Shown piece after piece: positions 26,161 to 51,765 of a stretch of 64,000 bases of DNA (within the stretch, counting starts at the first letter, position 1; each line of letters starts with the position of its first letter). Made by a program: the position numbers and the translations under genes. Origin of the DNA: Scylla paramamosain (Eukaryota; Arthropoda; Malacostraca; Decapoda; Portunidae); NCBI RefSeq assembly GCF_035594125.1, contig NC_087178.1:7890001-7954000 (forward strand). The letters are read 5' to 3'. The notes beneath the pieces are model-generated. The model did not search any database. It saw only the letters and a program-made list of their open reading frames with translations, and was not told the origin of the DNA.

Positions 26161-26913
26161 AAAACTCAATTCCCCTATCCATCAGCTTGACACAGCCTTC
26201 CAGATGACTATCCCCTCATCTTCAGTGACACTCAACTGTTCCCCTCTTCTACACTGAACACCTTCGGTCTGCCCTTTACTTATAATCTAAATTGGAAAAT
26301 TCTCCTCTCATCTCTAGCTAAAACAGCTTCTATGTTAGGTGTTCTTAGTCATCTCTGCCAGTCTTCCCCCCCCACCCTCCAGCTGCTAACTCTGTACAGG
26401 GGCCTTATCCATCCATGTATGGGGGGGGGTTCCATTCATTCCACTCTTTTTAGACAGAGTGCAATCAAAAACATTCCTTCTTGTAAACTCCTCTAACTGA
26501 CTGCCTTCAGCTTTGTTGCCATAATGTTGCATCTCTTGCTATCTTCTACCTCTTTTTTCATGCTAATCGCTCTTCTGATCTTGCTAACTGCATGCCTCCC
26601 CTCTTCTCGCAGCCTTGCCACACAAGATTTTCTATTTTCACCCCTATTCTGTCCACCTCTCTAATGCAAGAGTTAACCAGTATTCTCATTCATTCATCCC
26701 TTTCTCTAGTAAACTCTGGAACTCCCTTCTTGCTCCTGTATTTCTTCCTTCCCATGACTTAACTCTTTCAAGAGGAAACTTTCAAGGCACTCATCCTCCG
26801 TCATTTGATTTTTCTTGTTTGGTAATCTCTTTGGGAACTGGCACCCAAGTGGGCTTTTTTCCTAATATTTTTCATCTTCTTGGCTAGTGGCCCTCTTACA
26901 TGAATTAAAAATA
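26161..26913 (+). mobile_element. Jockey-like non-LTR retrotransposon, 5'-truncated decayed copy
   Basis: This + strand copy shares long stretches with the - strand element at 62560-64000. Both contain matching text around TATAATCTAAA, CTCATCTCTAGCTAAAA and GTTAGGTGTTCT. It also encodes the same C-terminal peptide (YSVHLSNARVNQYSHSFIPF, KLWNSLL) downstream of the reverse transcriptase, but with stops and frame changes. Its end (TCAAGAGGAAACTTTCAAG, then GTGGCCCTCTTACA) matches the 3' end of the other copies. Inactive. Confidence 0.85.
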
Positions 26914-26928
26914 CCTAACCTAACCTAA
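26914..26928. repeat. Three telomere-like CCTAA repeats at the end of the retroelement copy
   Basis: CCTAACCTAACCTAA follows the short A-rich end of the element directly. It is the complement of the (TTAGG)n arthropod telomere repeat. Confidence 0.8.
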
Positions 26929-27493
26929 TTTAGCCACAAATTGTTAATGAAAAAAAGCCTTACTATCCTGACAGAGCAGCATTTCACTTGTCCTCACCTT
27001 ACCTTTCTAGCCTTCTGGCAGGCTACACCCTCCTTGGCACCTCACACTCGTGGCTGAACACTGTTCATGTAAAAAAGTCGGGGAATTTTGAATATTTTTC
27101 TGAAATAGGGCAATACTCACACGTAATGAGAAGGGCACACACAAGTTACAGAAGACAGAAGACTGGGGCAGTTATAAGATGCTAATAAAGTTCTGTTTTC
27201 ATATTTCATGAGAAGCCAGTTTAATACTACATTGTAGGAAAAAAATTGTGGTTAATGGGTAAAGTGATGACAAACAATGATATTATGTAGCTATTTAGGA
27301 GTCTGTAAACACACAGGACACCCTAAGTGGCTGCTGCAGCAGATACTTAAAATATTCTGCAGAAAGACACACTTGAGTTTTTCTCAGTTGAATTTATGAG
27401 TGTAGTCAACTTCGGTAGAAAGGAATTTCATTATAATGAAATTTGTCATACATTTGAAACAGCAATATTGAGTACTTTTCTCTCTCTTTTCAG

Positions 27494-27600
27494 TGGAGTC
27501 AGCCAGGATGCTGTAAAATACAACAGCAACAAAACACAACAAAAGATGTTGCATTCATTTCATTGACCAGTGCTGACCACCAAGCAGACGGTTCATCATG
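27494..27600 (+). other. Dcr-1: Candidate 5' exon of Dicer-1 ending in ATG
   Basis: A good acceptor (CTCTTTTCAG) opens a stretch that ends in a strong donor preceded by ATG (ATCATG|GTGAGT). If spliced to 29291 it would place ATG directly before the ATG of the next exon, in frame. It may therefore be mostly 5' UTR carrying an optional upstream start codon. Based only on splice signals and position. Confidence 0.45.
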
Positions 27601-27816
27601 GTGAGTGGTCCTGCTTGCTGAGCTTACACCAACCACACAAAGGCATCATGTACCCAGAGAGGCAACATGATGACAGTAGTGATGTGTATTCACGGTTCTT
27701 ATTGTACTTTAAAGTGGGGCTGGTTGTCATTTTCATCATTTCTACTACAAGAAGTCTACAAATCTATATACAAGGTGTATATTACCTTTGATTCAGTGTG
27801 TTTTCAGATGCAGAAA

Positions 27817-27947
<131 letters not shown>

Positions 27948-28416
27948 AATGGCTAGCCACAAGTCAGCCAGGTGTAGCCAGCCTTAAGGATCAAGTTACC
28001 AAGTTGCCAGCTACTTTCTTTTATGACATCTTATTTATTTAATATATGTACCAATAAGATTATTATATCATGTTATTTATGTCATTTGGGAACAGGGAGC
28101 AAGTGAAGATGTCCCTTGATGTACCAGAATAAAGCAGGAATACAGGATTTAGGATATCATGTTTCATTAGGACCAGAAGCAGTGTTGCCAGTTACGCTAA
28201 GATTGTGACTCCTTGCTTTAAGACTTCAGAAACTGTCTATGACACATCAGGAAAATACAAAGAAGTGAAGATTGTTCCTGAGATAGCTTATATGTTCTGC
28301 TGAGTGCTGTGACGAGGGGGAATAATTGTGACAACCCTTCTACAATCATCATTCTGGCTTTCCATCTGCATGTGATCAAGTGACATGAGGTATCAGTACA
28401 CCCACAGGTGGATATC

Positions 28417-28418
<2 letters not shown>

Positions 28419-28464
<46 letters not shown>
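28419..28464. repeat. (GT)n microsatellite
   Basis: About 46 bases of GT dinucleotides. Confidence 0.97.
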
Positions 28465-28466
<2 letters not shown>

Positions 28467-29290
28467 TGGTCTGGTTTGAGGTGTGTCTCACTTCCCATCT
28501 CCTCCCTGAAGGTTGTCCTGCCTTGCTCTGCCTCATCAAAACAGTCATGAGGCGCAAACGCAAGGTATTTCTTGATCTCTTATACATCATTTGTGAGCTG
28601 TGCTTGCTTGTGTACCATGGAGAAATACTGGTTAGGTAATATTGCAGCTCAGCACCTAATGCTCGAAAGTTTTGTCTCTGCCAGTTCACTTGAGTAAACT
28701 GGAGGTGTTAAGATTGATTGATCATTAACCTGCTGCTCTGGATTCCACTATTTTGCCTATTCCCTTCATCCCATGTACTTGGATCTGATGATGATCTCCA
28801 CAAAATATAACAACTAACATATTGTCATCAGATTGAGGGAAGAGACTAGCAATGGAAATGATTGTGGCAAGTTGCCAGACCACACTTATACTACAGTAAT
28901 GGCCAAAGTAAGGCATAAGTTAATCTGCAAACTCAGTGAGCTCCACAGATCTCATTTCTTCATTAGTAACAGAGGAAATTATTGTAATAACTTTCATACC
29001 AACTGTTGACCATTTCTTATATGGTATAAGAAATGCATGAAAAGAACTGAAAACTGGTGAACTGTTTTGACAGCATAGAAAGATGTTAGTTCCCAGGTAA
29101 AAAAAAAAAAAGAGGAAGAAGAAAAAGAAAAAAAAAACTGACTCACACTTTTGCATTTTCATCACTGAGGCTTATACCTGGTTAAGAGTTTTTCCAATAG
29201 TACTACAGTTAGCCAGAGTAAGGCACATGTCAACCTGCAAACTCATATGAGCTTCACAGATATCATTTCCTCATTACTTATTTCCTGCAG

Positions 29291-41858
<12,568 letters not shown>

Positions 41859-42014
41859 AGGAAGGAACCTTCCTAATAAGTTCAAAAGTTGCTTAATGTG
41901 ACAGCCCAGTGTTTGATACTGTTTCCAGTGACTCAAAGCTTAGTGAATCCCAACACTACCATTAGCTTTTTATATCTTTATAAGGAAATGTGTGTGTACG
42001 TGTGTGTTTGTGTA

Positions 42015-42017
<3 letters not shown>

Positions 42018-42079
<62 letters not shown>
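42018..42079. repeat. (GT)n microsatellite
   Basis: About 62 bases of GT dinucleotides, preceded by imperfect GT from about 41987. Confidence 0.97.
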
Positions 42080-42082
<3 letters not shown>

Positions 42083-43689
42083 ATTTGTATTTGCAGAATT
42101 GCTGGGAAATGTGGCAGTGGTCATGATATTGTTGTCTCCTTATTGTTTATATATTTTTTTTGTTTTATCATGACTTTAAATATTTTAATTGGATTAGTAT
42201 TCAGTATTAGTTGTAGGTAACAGATTCTATATCACATTGAGTCAATGTATGAATATCCAAAGAGTACAAAAAGCATAACGTGCTGGTGAGGATTCTGCAC
42301 AGGATGTGCAAACAGTGCCACAGTAAAGTGCAATTGTCATTTGCTTAATCATTTATATTATGCCTCAGTTTTTCGTTATTTGCTTCTCTGTGTGGGTATA
42401 AAAGCAGAACCAATTTTCAAAACATTCAGGCTGAGGCACACACACCCCACAGCCATGTTCTAGGTGCATTCATTACATTACCTAGATAAAACCATCTTAG
42501 CCCACAGCAAAACCCAGAAACGTTCTATTTACTTAACATGGAGAATGGTGTAGTGGGCCACACTAATACCAGGAATAACTGTACTTTATTGTAACTATTT
42601 TGAGGGATGAGATGGGACTGTCCATCCTCTCTCCCATCACTTAAGACTGGTGATAGCTTGAAGGAGGCAAGATTGAATGGGTGGCTGATGGGTGGAAGCT
42701 GAAGATAATCAGCACAGAACCTGTTGTCACTGTAGGTATGAAGCTCCATCAGGAGGTATGTCAGCTGTGTGGCACCTTGCACCCCTCCTGACCCACTGTC
42801 ACACCTGTGCCGCCATTTTGCTGTGATGATTTACCTGACACTAAGTTCAAATTTAAGTCTGATGTTTTAGTATTGACATACTGCTTGGTATTTTATGTGC
42901 AAAACTGTTTATTGTTAAATTCAAATCAATTTAATTAAGTATCACGAGCTAACCATAAATATTAAGTTAATATATACAGCCTAAATTTTAAGTTGTTTCA
43001 TAGTAAGCGACAAAAAACTGCCATGGTTTAGATTATAACTGAGGTGCCCCATGTTTGAGGGAGCTCACAGACCAGGTCATAAGAAAAAAGGAGCTTTGAC
43101 CTTTTAGACTTTTGGCTGGGATGCACCTTCTAGCATGGGACACCTCATACTGCATATACCTGGAATTATTCATATTTAGCATTGGAAACATGTGGTGTCC
43201 TAAGCTGCAGCTAACACTTGGGTACTGAACTCCACTCTCCTTGTTGCATCCTCTCATCCTCCACCTGTGCTCCACCCTTGAGGTCTGTGTTGTCATGGAT
43301 CTAGTGGTCATCTACCTCTGCTTTAGTCTGTATCTTGCAAGCTGATTATGTTACTGTATGTAAGTGAGTGTATGAATCATTACAACACGCAGGGAGATGG
43401 TATTCAGTGGTTGTTGTTTTAAGTACTAATGAGATTTATGGCACCATATGTTGACCAGAAAATAGTTTTACCTGAGTATCACTTAAGTATTCATACCTAC
43501 TTTGTTTTCTTCACTACTTTTGTTTTGTTGTTTGATTAAGGGAAATCTGTATGCATGTAGTATGTTGGACTGGATTCTTAAGTTGCCTACACCAACTTTG
43601 ACATTGGATGCAGCTGAAAGGGTCTCCATTCACTCATCATCCCTGTTACACTACTCACTTAACTGAAAATGTTTTAACTTGCTATGCAC

Positions 43690-43776
<87 letters not shown>
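43690..43776. repeat. (TTA)n microsatellite
   Basis: About 87 bases of TTA trinucleotides. Confidence 0.98.
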
Positions 43777-43778
<2 letters not shown>

Positions 43779-44074
43779 TTATTTATATTTTTTGATGCAT
43801 GTGGCGATTTGGGTGGCATCTACTAAAAGCAGAACATAGGATTGCAATGATTCTTGTGTCTTACAGGTATACTAAAGAATGTTTTGCTCAGCAGCCCTTC
43901 TTCCTCAATTATCATGTCAACTTTATTTCTATATAGCTTCATGCTACCTCAAAATATGCTTGTGATTGCTGAAATTACAAGAAAAAAAAACAGTAAACTC
44001 TCAGTTTTCAGAACTTGTTATGAGAAGCTGGAAAATACTTGATTGTGTATTCTTATCATAATAAGCTGATGTGC

Positions 44075-44080
44075 AATAAA
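44075..44080 (+). terminator. Candidate polyadenylation signal for Dicer-1
   Basis: First canonical AATAAA on the + strand after the Dicer-1 stop codon, 2.2 kb downstream. Use is unproven. Confidence 0.3.
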
Positions 44081-44861
44081 AGAATATGGAAGTGTAATCT
44101 TACACTGAAACAGAGGTGATAGTTTACAATCACAGCATTACCATACAAATGACAGCTACTGAATGTAAAGTTTAAAATGCCAGAACAGTGTCACTGAAAT
44201 AAGTTGGTGTATGTGAACCTTTGAGCCTTCAGATATGTTTAGAGATATATCTAAATCCAGCTTTCAGTGTGGAAATGAAGATATCAAAAAGTTTATCTAA
44301 ACCTGCCCATATTTATTAGGGAGATGTTCAGCATATATCTGTGCTAGCAGTGCTTCATATTGCATACTGCTTGCAATGATGTGAATATGATAGATATCTG
44401 CTTCCTGTATAACTCTGAACTTTTAACTTAAAGAAGGAAAACTGTAATCATGTGTGTCTGCTGATAAAAGTGGATGGTGAATAGAAGTTTTGTTCACATT
44501 CTCCATTTGGAATAAGAAGGCTGATAAAGGTTTTTGTTCTTACAGGCAGGTATCCACACATATACAGTGTCATGCTATATAATGAAAAAGCTACATAAGA
44601 AGGATCAGCCATATCTCTTGATTTTCAAGAACCATGTAGCTGTGAAGGTTCTCCAAAGTTATGTTTTGTTGGACATCAGAGAGGAATGATAAATTAATCC
44701 AAAACATTCCTGACCGTTAATTGATTAAGAAATTTTTTTTTTCTATTTTGCATTCTGATAGAAGGAAAGAGTAGACATCCAGGTTATCAGATATATGAGT
44801 CAGAAGAAAGTGTGAATAGTGATGTGAGTGGAATACTTTCATGACAAGCAAGGGAGTGAAA

Positions 44862-44963
44862 CATTCAGCAGCTGATTGCCTACCTCTAAATATTCAACAG
44901 CTGCTTGCTTACATGTACACAATCAACAGCTGATCGCCTACATGTAAACATTCAACAGCTGGT
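44862..44963 (+). repeat. Short tandem repeat with a CAGCTG core, about 4 units
   Basis: Units of 30-34 bp around ATTCAACAGCTG, then ATTGCCTACATGTAAAC. All four contain the palindrome CAGCTG except where changed at the edges. No reading frame of note. Confidence 0.8.
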
Positions 44964-47893
44964 GGAAAAACTGCCATCATGAAAGCTGTGCATGACCTTC
45001 ATAGACTTGATCACCCTGGTGCTCCTCAGTGCCTTCTGTATAAGTCATGTCATCACCTTGATATTGCTTGCATGGTTCTACTTGCAGCTCACGCACTAAC
45101 TTTTCATTGCCTCAGCAACCTGCTAATTATTGTTTTAAGACACAGTACTACCAGGATAGAATATGGTTAACAGTGAGCATACAAAACTTGTTTCATTGAT
45201 AGTGACATATGTGTAAATCAGTTTTAGATTGTTTAAGTGGATAGTACACAAGTATTATTTGTTAAATTATGAAATTATGAAGTTTTCCATTGAACAAGTT
45301 GAGTTTAATGTCTTAATTAATTAATTTATTTATTTGTTTTATTTATTTTTTTTTTTTGCCATACTAAGGAACTGTTTGTGTTGAAATGTTCACTATTCAT
45401 AACGTGTTCAACATCAGCAGTCATTTGACAATCATGTTTGTGTGATGCTCACCGTACATGATATACATCTTAACTATATCTTCAAAGTACAAAATAATTT
45501 GCAACAAAAAAATGTCGTAAAAAGTGAATTGTTTTGTCCATAGCTCATTACCATGAATATTTGGTGAAAGTTATTTATTATATAAATAAACTGGCAATTG
45601 GGAGTTTACTGTTCATCTCTCTCACACTGTTATTAAAATGCAGTTTTTATCAAAATACTTTGAGGGACATGTATTTTATTGAAAGTGATAGATGAAGCAT
45701 TTTAGATCAGTTTTATGTTTTGTACAGGAGTAATTTTGTAAGACCGTGAATCATGACACAAGTGGTAAGGAAACCCTCACTTTTACTCATTTTGTGCATG
45801 TGCCATCCAGAAATTATCAAGTTTACTCAAGAACTGCAAAGGGAAAATTGAAAGGCATGTGTTTGTCAGGGCTGCCAGTTAATTGTGTAAATTTTGTTCT
45901 GCAGATTGCCATGCATGCTTGTAAAATTCAGTGGATTGGCCAAGTTTTCTGGATGAATGTGGATGTTGTCTGTAAACTTGGATCTTTGGATATGAATTCT
46001 CCTAGTCAAAATATGATCCAAGTTGTGTTGTGAACAAGGGCTTAGATAGGTACAAGGTGAAGTTAGGTAAGCCATTTTTACCAGTGCCATTGCAGGATGT
46101 TTGAGCTAGGTGTGAGTGCCTCCCTGCTTACTGCATGGGAGGCATTCGCAGCTAGCAGCCTCTCATGTGATCATTTCCTGCACTGGTGCTCATCCATTTA
46201 CTAATAAGTGACTTTTGTAAGTTTGTGAAAAATTAGCTTTGCTTAGCCATAGACATATGGAAGATGCCACACTGAGGAAGTCACCCTCTCTCTCTTGGTG
46301 CTGGGATATCTTGGCATTTGTAAATGAAGCAGATGTCTAGTTAGCAAGTCAAGTTGAGAAATTGTGTAGTGTCTGTCCTCAGTGTGGTAACAAGGAGCAC
46401 CGACTGGGAAGGAGTTGAAGCCTGGCATCCATGCCACCAGAGGAAGTAGAGCTTTTCCAGCATTACCTCTGTGGTAGGGAGACTTGGCTTCAAGACTCAG
46501 CTTCAGTTTAGCTTCAGTGTTGTCAGCATTAGGGGTCATGTGTGTTAATGTTAAGTGATCTCAGTGTGCTGATGTGTTTTTCATATTTTGTAGACTAAGG
46601 CTTCAACTTTGTAAGAAAAACAACCATGTAATTTATAGCTAGAAACCTTACTGTTGACAAGTGGCACCTGCTTGATAGAGGCTCACATTGGCTTACTCAG
46701 ACATTTACCTATTAATGGATTAGTAAGCCTTTATTGGAATTAAGAAAAATTCATGTTCATAATTTAAGATACAGTACATTTAAGATCTCTCAGATAAGAT
46801 TAATTAGCTCTATTTATATTAAATGTGAGGCAACAGAAGATTGAATTTAAAGTTTTAATTATTTCAGAACATGGTGACAGATTCTGATCATAAAATTTGT
46901 GCCACTTCAACTTTAGATTTTTTTTTTTTTTGACACCTTTTGTCCCTTTTGGTGCAAATTTTGTTTGTTCTTGCATGGCAATGTTTCACAATAGTTTATT
47001 TGAGTACAATTAATGTTTTGATACAATAAAAGTAATAGTTTCAAGTGTGTATTCATTGTGTATTGGAGTGTGCCATGTTTCACCATGTAACTGTTTTGTT
47101 AATAGCCTGAAACAAATTCTGATGTACACAACTCTACATTAATGGCTTGGTAAACATTAGCTTGAATATATCAGTATTTAAGAAACCTCTCAGATTTAAT
47201 TATTCCATAAGAGTTTAAAAAGACTGCCAGCTGTATAAGCAGTTATCAGAAATTACCATAAGGTGGTTGCAAAAGAGTTTGAAATCTGCATCATGATTTT
47301 TCCATGAAAGATGTCAGAGGGAAATTACTTTTTAATTTTACTGACTTGTATGTACACATGCATGATGAATATAAGTTGATAATCTAAAATTATGTCAGAA
47401 TGTCCTTGAAGCTTTTATCTGGTTGCACACATTTGTACTTTTAATGTATGAACAAAGCATTTTCATGCAGGATGCCACTTGATCACAAATTTGGTATGTA
47501 GGTTGAATCTGTCTTGTCTCTGAGGAGTTATTCAATTTTATAAATCTGCTCAACATGACTTGTCAGCCATAACTAATCAAGTCACACCTGAAAGGGACTT
47601 ATGCACCAAGTTTTGTTAGTCTTTATTTATGTCACAGCATATGTAAGTTTTAATAATCCTGGCACAAAATAAAACTTGACATAACAGACAAGTTTTATTT
47701 TCACACCATCTGAAACCTAGTCATGTACAATGATTCTACATAAAAGAAAAGAAAATACTACAGCATGAAAGACAAATTTCAAACAAATTGATATGTAAAA
47801 CAGATAAATACTATATAAATATATATGTAAATAAGTAATATATATTAATAGTTACTAACATAAAAGTTGTGTCTGTGTGAAGGTATATAGTAC

Positions 47894-47899
47894 TTTATT
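47894..47899 (-). terminator. Candidate polyadenylation signal for IFT20
   Basis: TTTATT on the + strand, i.e. AATAAA on the - strand, about 485 bases past the IFT20 stop. Use is unproven. Confidence 0.35.
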
Positions 47900-48234
47900 G
47901 GACGGCACCTCAATTTTACTTGACTAGTTATGATATCACCAGAGTAAATGGATGAACATGGTAGTATCTAGTAAAACCGGACAACTGGACAGAGAGAGAG
48001 AGAGAGAGAGCCATGAACAAGTGCAAGTGAAGACTCCTGTAGTGACCTCTGTGAGGAAGTTTCCACAAGCAGTTGTCAGTGAAGACTAGACTGGACGCAC
48101 ATAAGCAGCAGCTTATACTGTCCTGAAAAGACATGTATGATAAGCAAAACCAACCAAAATAGCTGCAAGAAGACACTATAAAAATAGATTTTCATATAGA
48201 AACACAGAAACAAACAACTTGAACACAAGTAATC

Positions 48235-48325
48235 CAAGCAAGAAATATTCATGAATTTAAAACCAGTCTGGATAAGAGATGTGGAGATGGGATGGTGTGA
48301 ATATAAATCACTAGGTAAATAAGCA
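48235..48325 (+). mobile_element. Short 3' fragment related to the element at 31957
   Basis: Shares GATGTGGAGATGGGA and CACTAGGTAAATAAGCAC-like text with the last about 80 bp of the fragment at 31957-32215 (GATATGGAGATGGGA, CAACTAGGTAAGTACAC). It is too short to show coding sequence. Confidence 0.55.
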
Positions 48326-48382
48326 CTATGTCACTATGTACATATATATGTAAGTACACTCAAGACTTACAAATCACTTACA

Positions 48383-49139
48383 TTATTTTCTTAAAACAAA
48401 TTGCTCTATGAATTCTAGTTGATCAGCCTCTGTGCGACGGAGTGATTCATACTGCACACGCAGGCGCTCCAGCTCCAGTTTTTTCTCTCCTATCAGCGCC
48501 TGCATAAGGAAAGATATAAGAAAGGATAACATTTAATGTTGTGTGCCTGAACACACAAGTCTTTTACATTCAATGCTTGAAGAAAACTTTCTTGTACTAA
48601 TATTTGAACTAAAGTCACTAGAAATTTCTTGTATCATATAATAAATCTTTACTTAAATTTCCAAAAAAAAACATACCAGAAGCTGCTGTTCCTTGGCCTC
48701 TCGCTGCTTGCTCATGCTTTTGATTAAGTTCCTGGCACCAATTACTCTCATTTTCTCTGATTCAACAGCCTCACTCATTGTGTCGGCAACTTGAATGAAG
48801 TGGTCTGCCCGTTCGTGGAATTCCCTAATTTCTGAAAAAAAGGAAATTGATCCAGCATGTAAAAGAAACCATAATGGTAACCTGTTCAATTTCCAACTGC
48901 AAAGCAGAAAGATTCATCTTCATCTTTTAATACTGCCAGATATTGATACAGAAAAGGATGGATGCTGATACACCTAATGAGAAAGAACATAAGAGAAAGG
49001 AGGAGTGCTTACTGTCTACAAACTCTTTACACTCATCCTTGAGTTCAGCAGTTTGTTGTGCCACCTCTGGCTCCAACACACGGATCTTGTTCAGCTCATC
49101 AATGTACAGACCTGCCGCTGCCAGGGACTCATCTGCCAT
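48383..49139 (-). CDS. IFT20: Intraflagellar transport protein 20 (IFT-B subunit)
   Basis: Small coiled-coil subunit of the IFT-B complex; in other animals it also sits at the Golgi and sorts membrane cargo to cilia. Three exons on the - strand (49139-49013, 48831-48677, 48499-48383) join in phase to 132 residues plus stop, the same length as human IFT20. It starts [20 protein letters not shown] and continues [20 protein letters not shown], both very close to the vertebrate sequence. Exon 2 has [14 protein letters not shown] and [12 protein letters not shown]; exon 3 has [20 protein letters not shown] and ends FIEQFVLRK. Donors GTAAGC and GTATGT and the acceptors are good. An acceptor-like ACTCACAG 9 bases before the ATG suggests an upstream untranslated exon. 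It is divergent from the BACURD gene. In arthropods IFT20 is needed in ciliated sensory neurons. Confidence 0.95.
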
Positions 49140-49195
49140 CCTGCTTCACTGTGAGTATGCTATCAGTCTCGAGCTGAGGGAGAACACTGGCCTGT

Positions 49196-49408
49196 ATTCA
49201 GAAATGCTCTACTCTCTCACCACAATTATTTTCAAAAGTTACAGAGATGATTAGGTGGGTTCTCAAGAATGCTTCTCCTGTTGATAATGTACAAAACTTG
49301 TTAATCTGTTACCTGAATCATAGAATCACTCATAAAAACATGTATAGCCTCAATAAGATCATTTTGAAAGTAGTGGAGGTGTGAGCAGAAGTGTTCCAGA
49401 ATATGGGG
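49196..49408 (+). repeat. Dispersed repeat, copy 2
   Basis: Related to 11990-12205 over about 215 bp on the same strand (see that entry for shared blocks). Confidence 0.75.
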
Positions 49409-51704
49409 TGTTAGCACAATGGTGAGCAAGAAAATAGCTTTGTCCACTACTGCAAGGTGAACATAATTTTGGGCAAATACCAGGATTTAAAAAAAATAAC
49501 ATTCTTAGATCAAGCAAAACTGCATAATTTTGGTTAAGATTTGGCAAACTGAACAGCTATTAAGTTAAATAATCTACTTGTGATCTAAAAATAATTTGTA
49601 ATGATGTTACTGTCACAAATAAGCAAGATGTAGGTGCTTTCTTTGAATATACTCTTCTTTGTAGTAGGTAGCTTTGACACCTCTCTCAAATAAGGCACTA
49701 CAGTGACCGAAGAAAGCAGTATATATGGTCTTGGATGACTATTTAGGGAAGCTTTCTCTTGCCTTATGTTCTTGTTCCTGATGTAAACTTGATGGATTTG
49801 GAGGAAAATCTCTAATTTACTCTCTTATTTGTAGTAGCTTTGACATCTCTCAAATATAGCACTAGACTAAAGGCAGTGTATAGTCTTACGAGTATTTAGG
49901 GGAGCTTTTCCTTGCCTCATGTATTTGATGGGTGTGAAGGGAGCCTTGTCTTCCCTCTTGTCCTCGTTGGGGACTTGAATGTAGTGCCACAGTCGCGAGT
50001 GCCACTGTGCTAGACTGACACCACACGCGTCAGCTCTTACTTTTGTGTTGTTATTCTAGTCCTCGTTGGGAATTTGCTGGGTAAGGTAGCACTATGGAGA
50101 TATTATTGAGGTATTTCTTATAATACACAGCCTCGTGTCGCAGCCTCGGGTCCCAGGAGGATGCTGAACGACGATGTGCTGTGCTGGTACCAGACAAATC
50201 AGCTGATTGAATCCTAGACTCTTCCCTCTTCGTCCTGTCACTTGCGGAAAACGCGCCCGTGTAATAAGCGCCTCTGGAATGTAAGCAATCAGGTACGCAA
50301 CTATAGTATATAAAACTTTTTGCCTTGCCAGTATCCTTATGAAAATGTGCAGATCCAATTAAAATTTATTTCTTTCACAGAATGATTTTATACATCAATA
50401 CCTTTATACATGCGCATACATCATCATTATAAGAATATCAATGTTGATGCTGTAAAATAAGGATAGTAATAATGAAAAAGAGTTGCAGTTTTACATCTTA
50501 TTCATGACATATGTTTCATTCCTTAATGATAGGGAGTCAAGGGTCACTCTATACAAGGATGAGGGATTGAAGATACACGCTCCTTGACTTCGTGATCTCA
50601 TCCCAAAGGACTATTGTCAAAAGCCAGTCATGGATAGGTGCATCCCAGTGATGTTTTTTTTTTTTTTCATATTGACGATGAAGAATCCTATCACAAGAAA
50701 CATAAAAAAAAAAAAAAAAACACCCTTGAAAACCCCAAGAACCTCCGCTACAGCTAAGGTAAATGAAAGTCTGGAAACACTAACACCATGTCTAAGACCA
50801 AAGAACCTTTTTTTTTCACCTTATCTTTGAGCAAGGATGATACAAGATCTCTATATGTTCCTTGACCAAGATGAAGAGAGGAGGGAGGAACGCAGAGGGA
50901 GCTGAGGAAGGGCAATGGAGGAGGGAAGAGCGCAGAGGGAGGGGAGGTAGGGATCTAAGGGAGCAGAGGGGGGCGAGGAGGAGGCCACAAGATGGTCGCC
51001 GGGCAGTGGTGGGGCTGCGTCACCTCCTTCCTCCGAGTCCCCAGCCAATATTTTCGGGCAAGTTGCAGTGTTAATACATCCTGAACACCATCACTAACAA
51101 GAAATAGTCGTACATTAGCCTTGTGCACCATTTTGTGGCGTTTGGAGGAAGGGAAGTGAAGCTAAAATAGTGATGAAGGAAAAATGCCAGGTCGTCTCCG
51201 CGAGTGGCGTTGTGTTCACGCTGATAGAGACCATTTGTACCTTCTTTTCTCCTTGGTCTGTGGGCTTGTGTGAGTTTGTTTGGGGCGAGAATGGGTAGCT
51301 ATGGCTCGTGTGGGTGTGGCTGTGTGGCGAGGCGAAGGCTGGCGCGGGTGTGAGGGAGTGAAATGAGAGGAGGTAGTGGAGGTGGAAATGATCGATCAGA
51401 GTAATGGAGGACGGACCAACACAGACACACCTCCGCTGCACTGTCTTCTCACCACCTCACACTACTCCGCGGGTGTAATACTTCCTTCTCTAAAGCTGGC
51501 TTGAGTTGTCTTGTGCTAGCGGCTCATGCAGTGTGTGTGTGTGCTCAGTGCGTAAAAGAAGGGACATGTCACAAGGGACAAGGCAGGGTAGTGAGTCAGC
51601 TCGAAGGCATTTCAATCCTCGCTCATACCAGGCTGCGGTAGAAGGGGTGGCTTGCGGCACTCTAGGGTGTGGCACTGCCCGGGTAGTGCTACTAAGGGAT
51701 TAGG

Positions 51705-51765
51705 GAAATAACCTTTGCTTATTAATTTCCAGCCAATGAGTTTATTTCTGGGCAAAATATGACGA
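51705..51765 (+). repeat. Short dispersed repeat shared with 2586-2650
   Basis: Both contain TTTATTTCTGGGCAAAA followed by TGACG, preceded by TAACCTT and TTCCAG at similar spacing. About 60 bp in each. Confidence 0.6.

Larger units (their letters stand above)
41859..48382. other. Gene-poor region between Dicer-1 and IFT20 (convergent 3' ends)
   Basis: No coding region is recognised. On the + strand the first AATAAA after the Dicer-1 stop is at 44075-44080; others are at 45585 and 47025. On the - strand the complement of AATAAA at 47894-47899 lies about 485 bases past the IFT20 stop. Dicer-1 may have a 3' UTR of 2 kb or more. The open stretches seen on either strand are short and compositionally non-coding. 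Confidence 0.55.

Noticed and set aside
43033..43311. 92-codon - strand frame
   Set aside because: Lies in the presumed Dicer-1 3' region, with no recognisable protein features.
46243..46539. 98-codon open frame on the - strand
   Set aside because: No recognisable domain, no nearby splice context, and ordinary composition for this AT-rich region.
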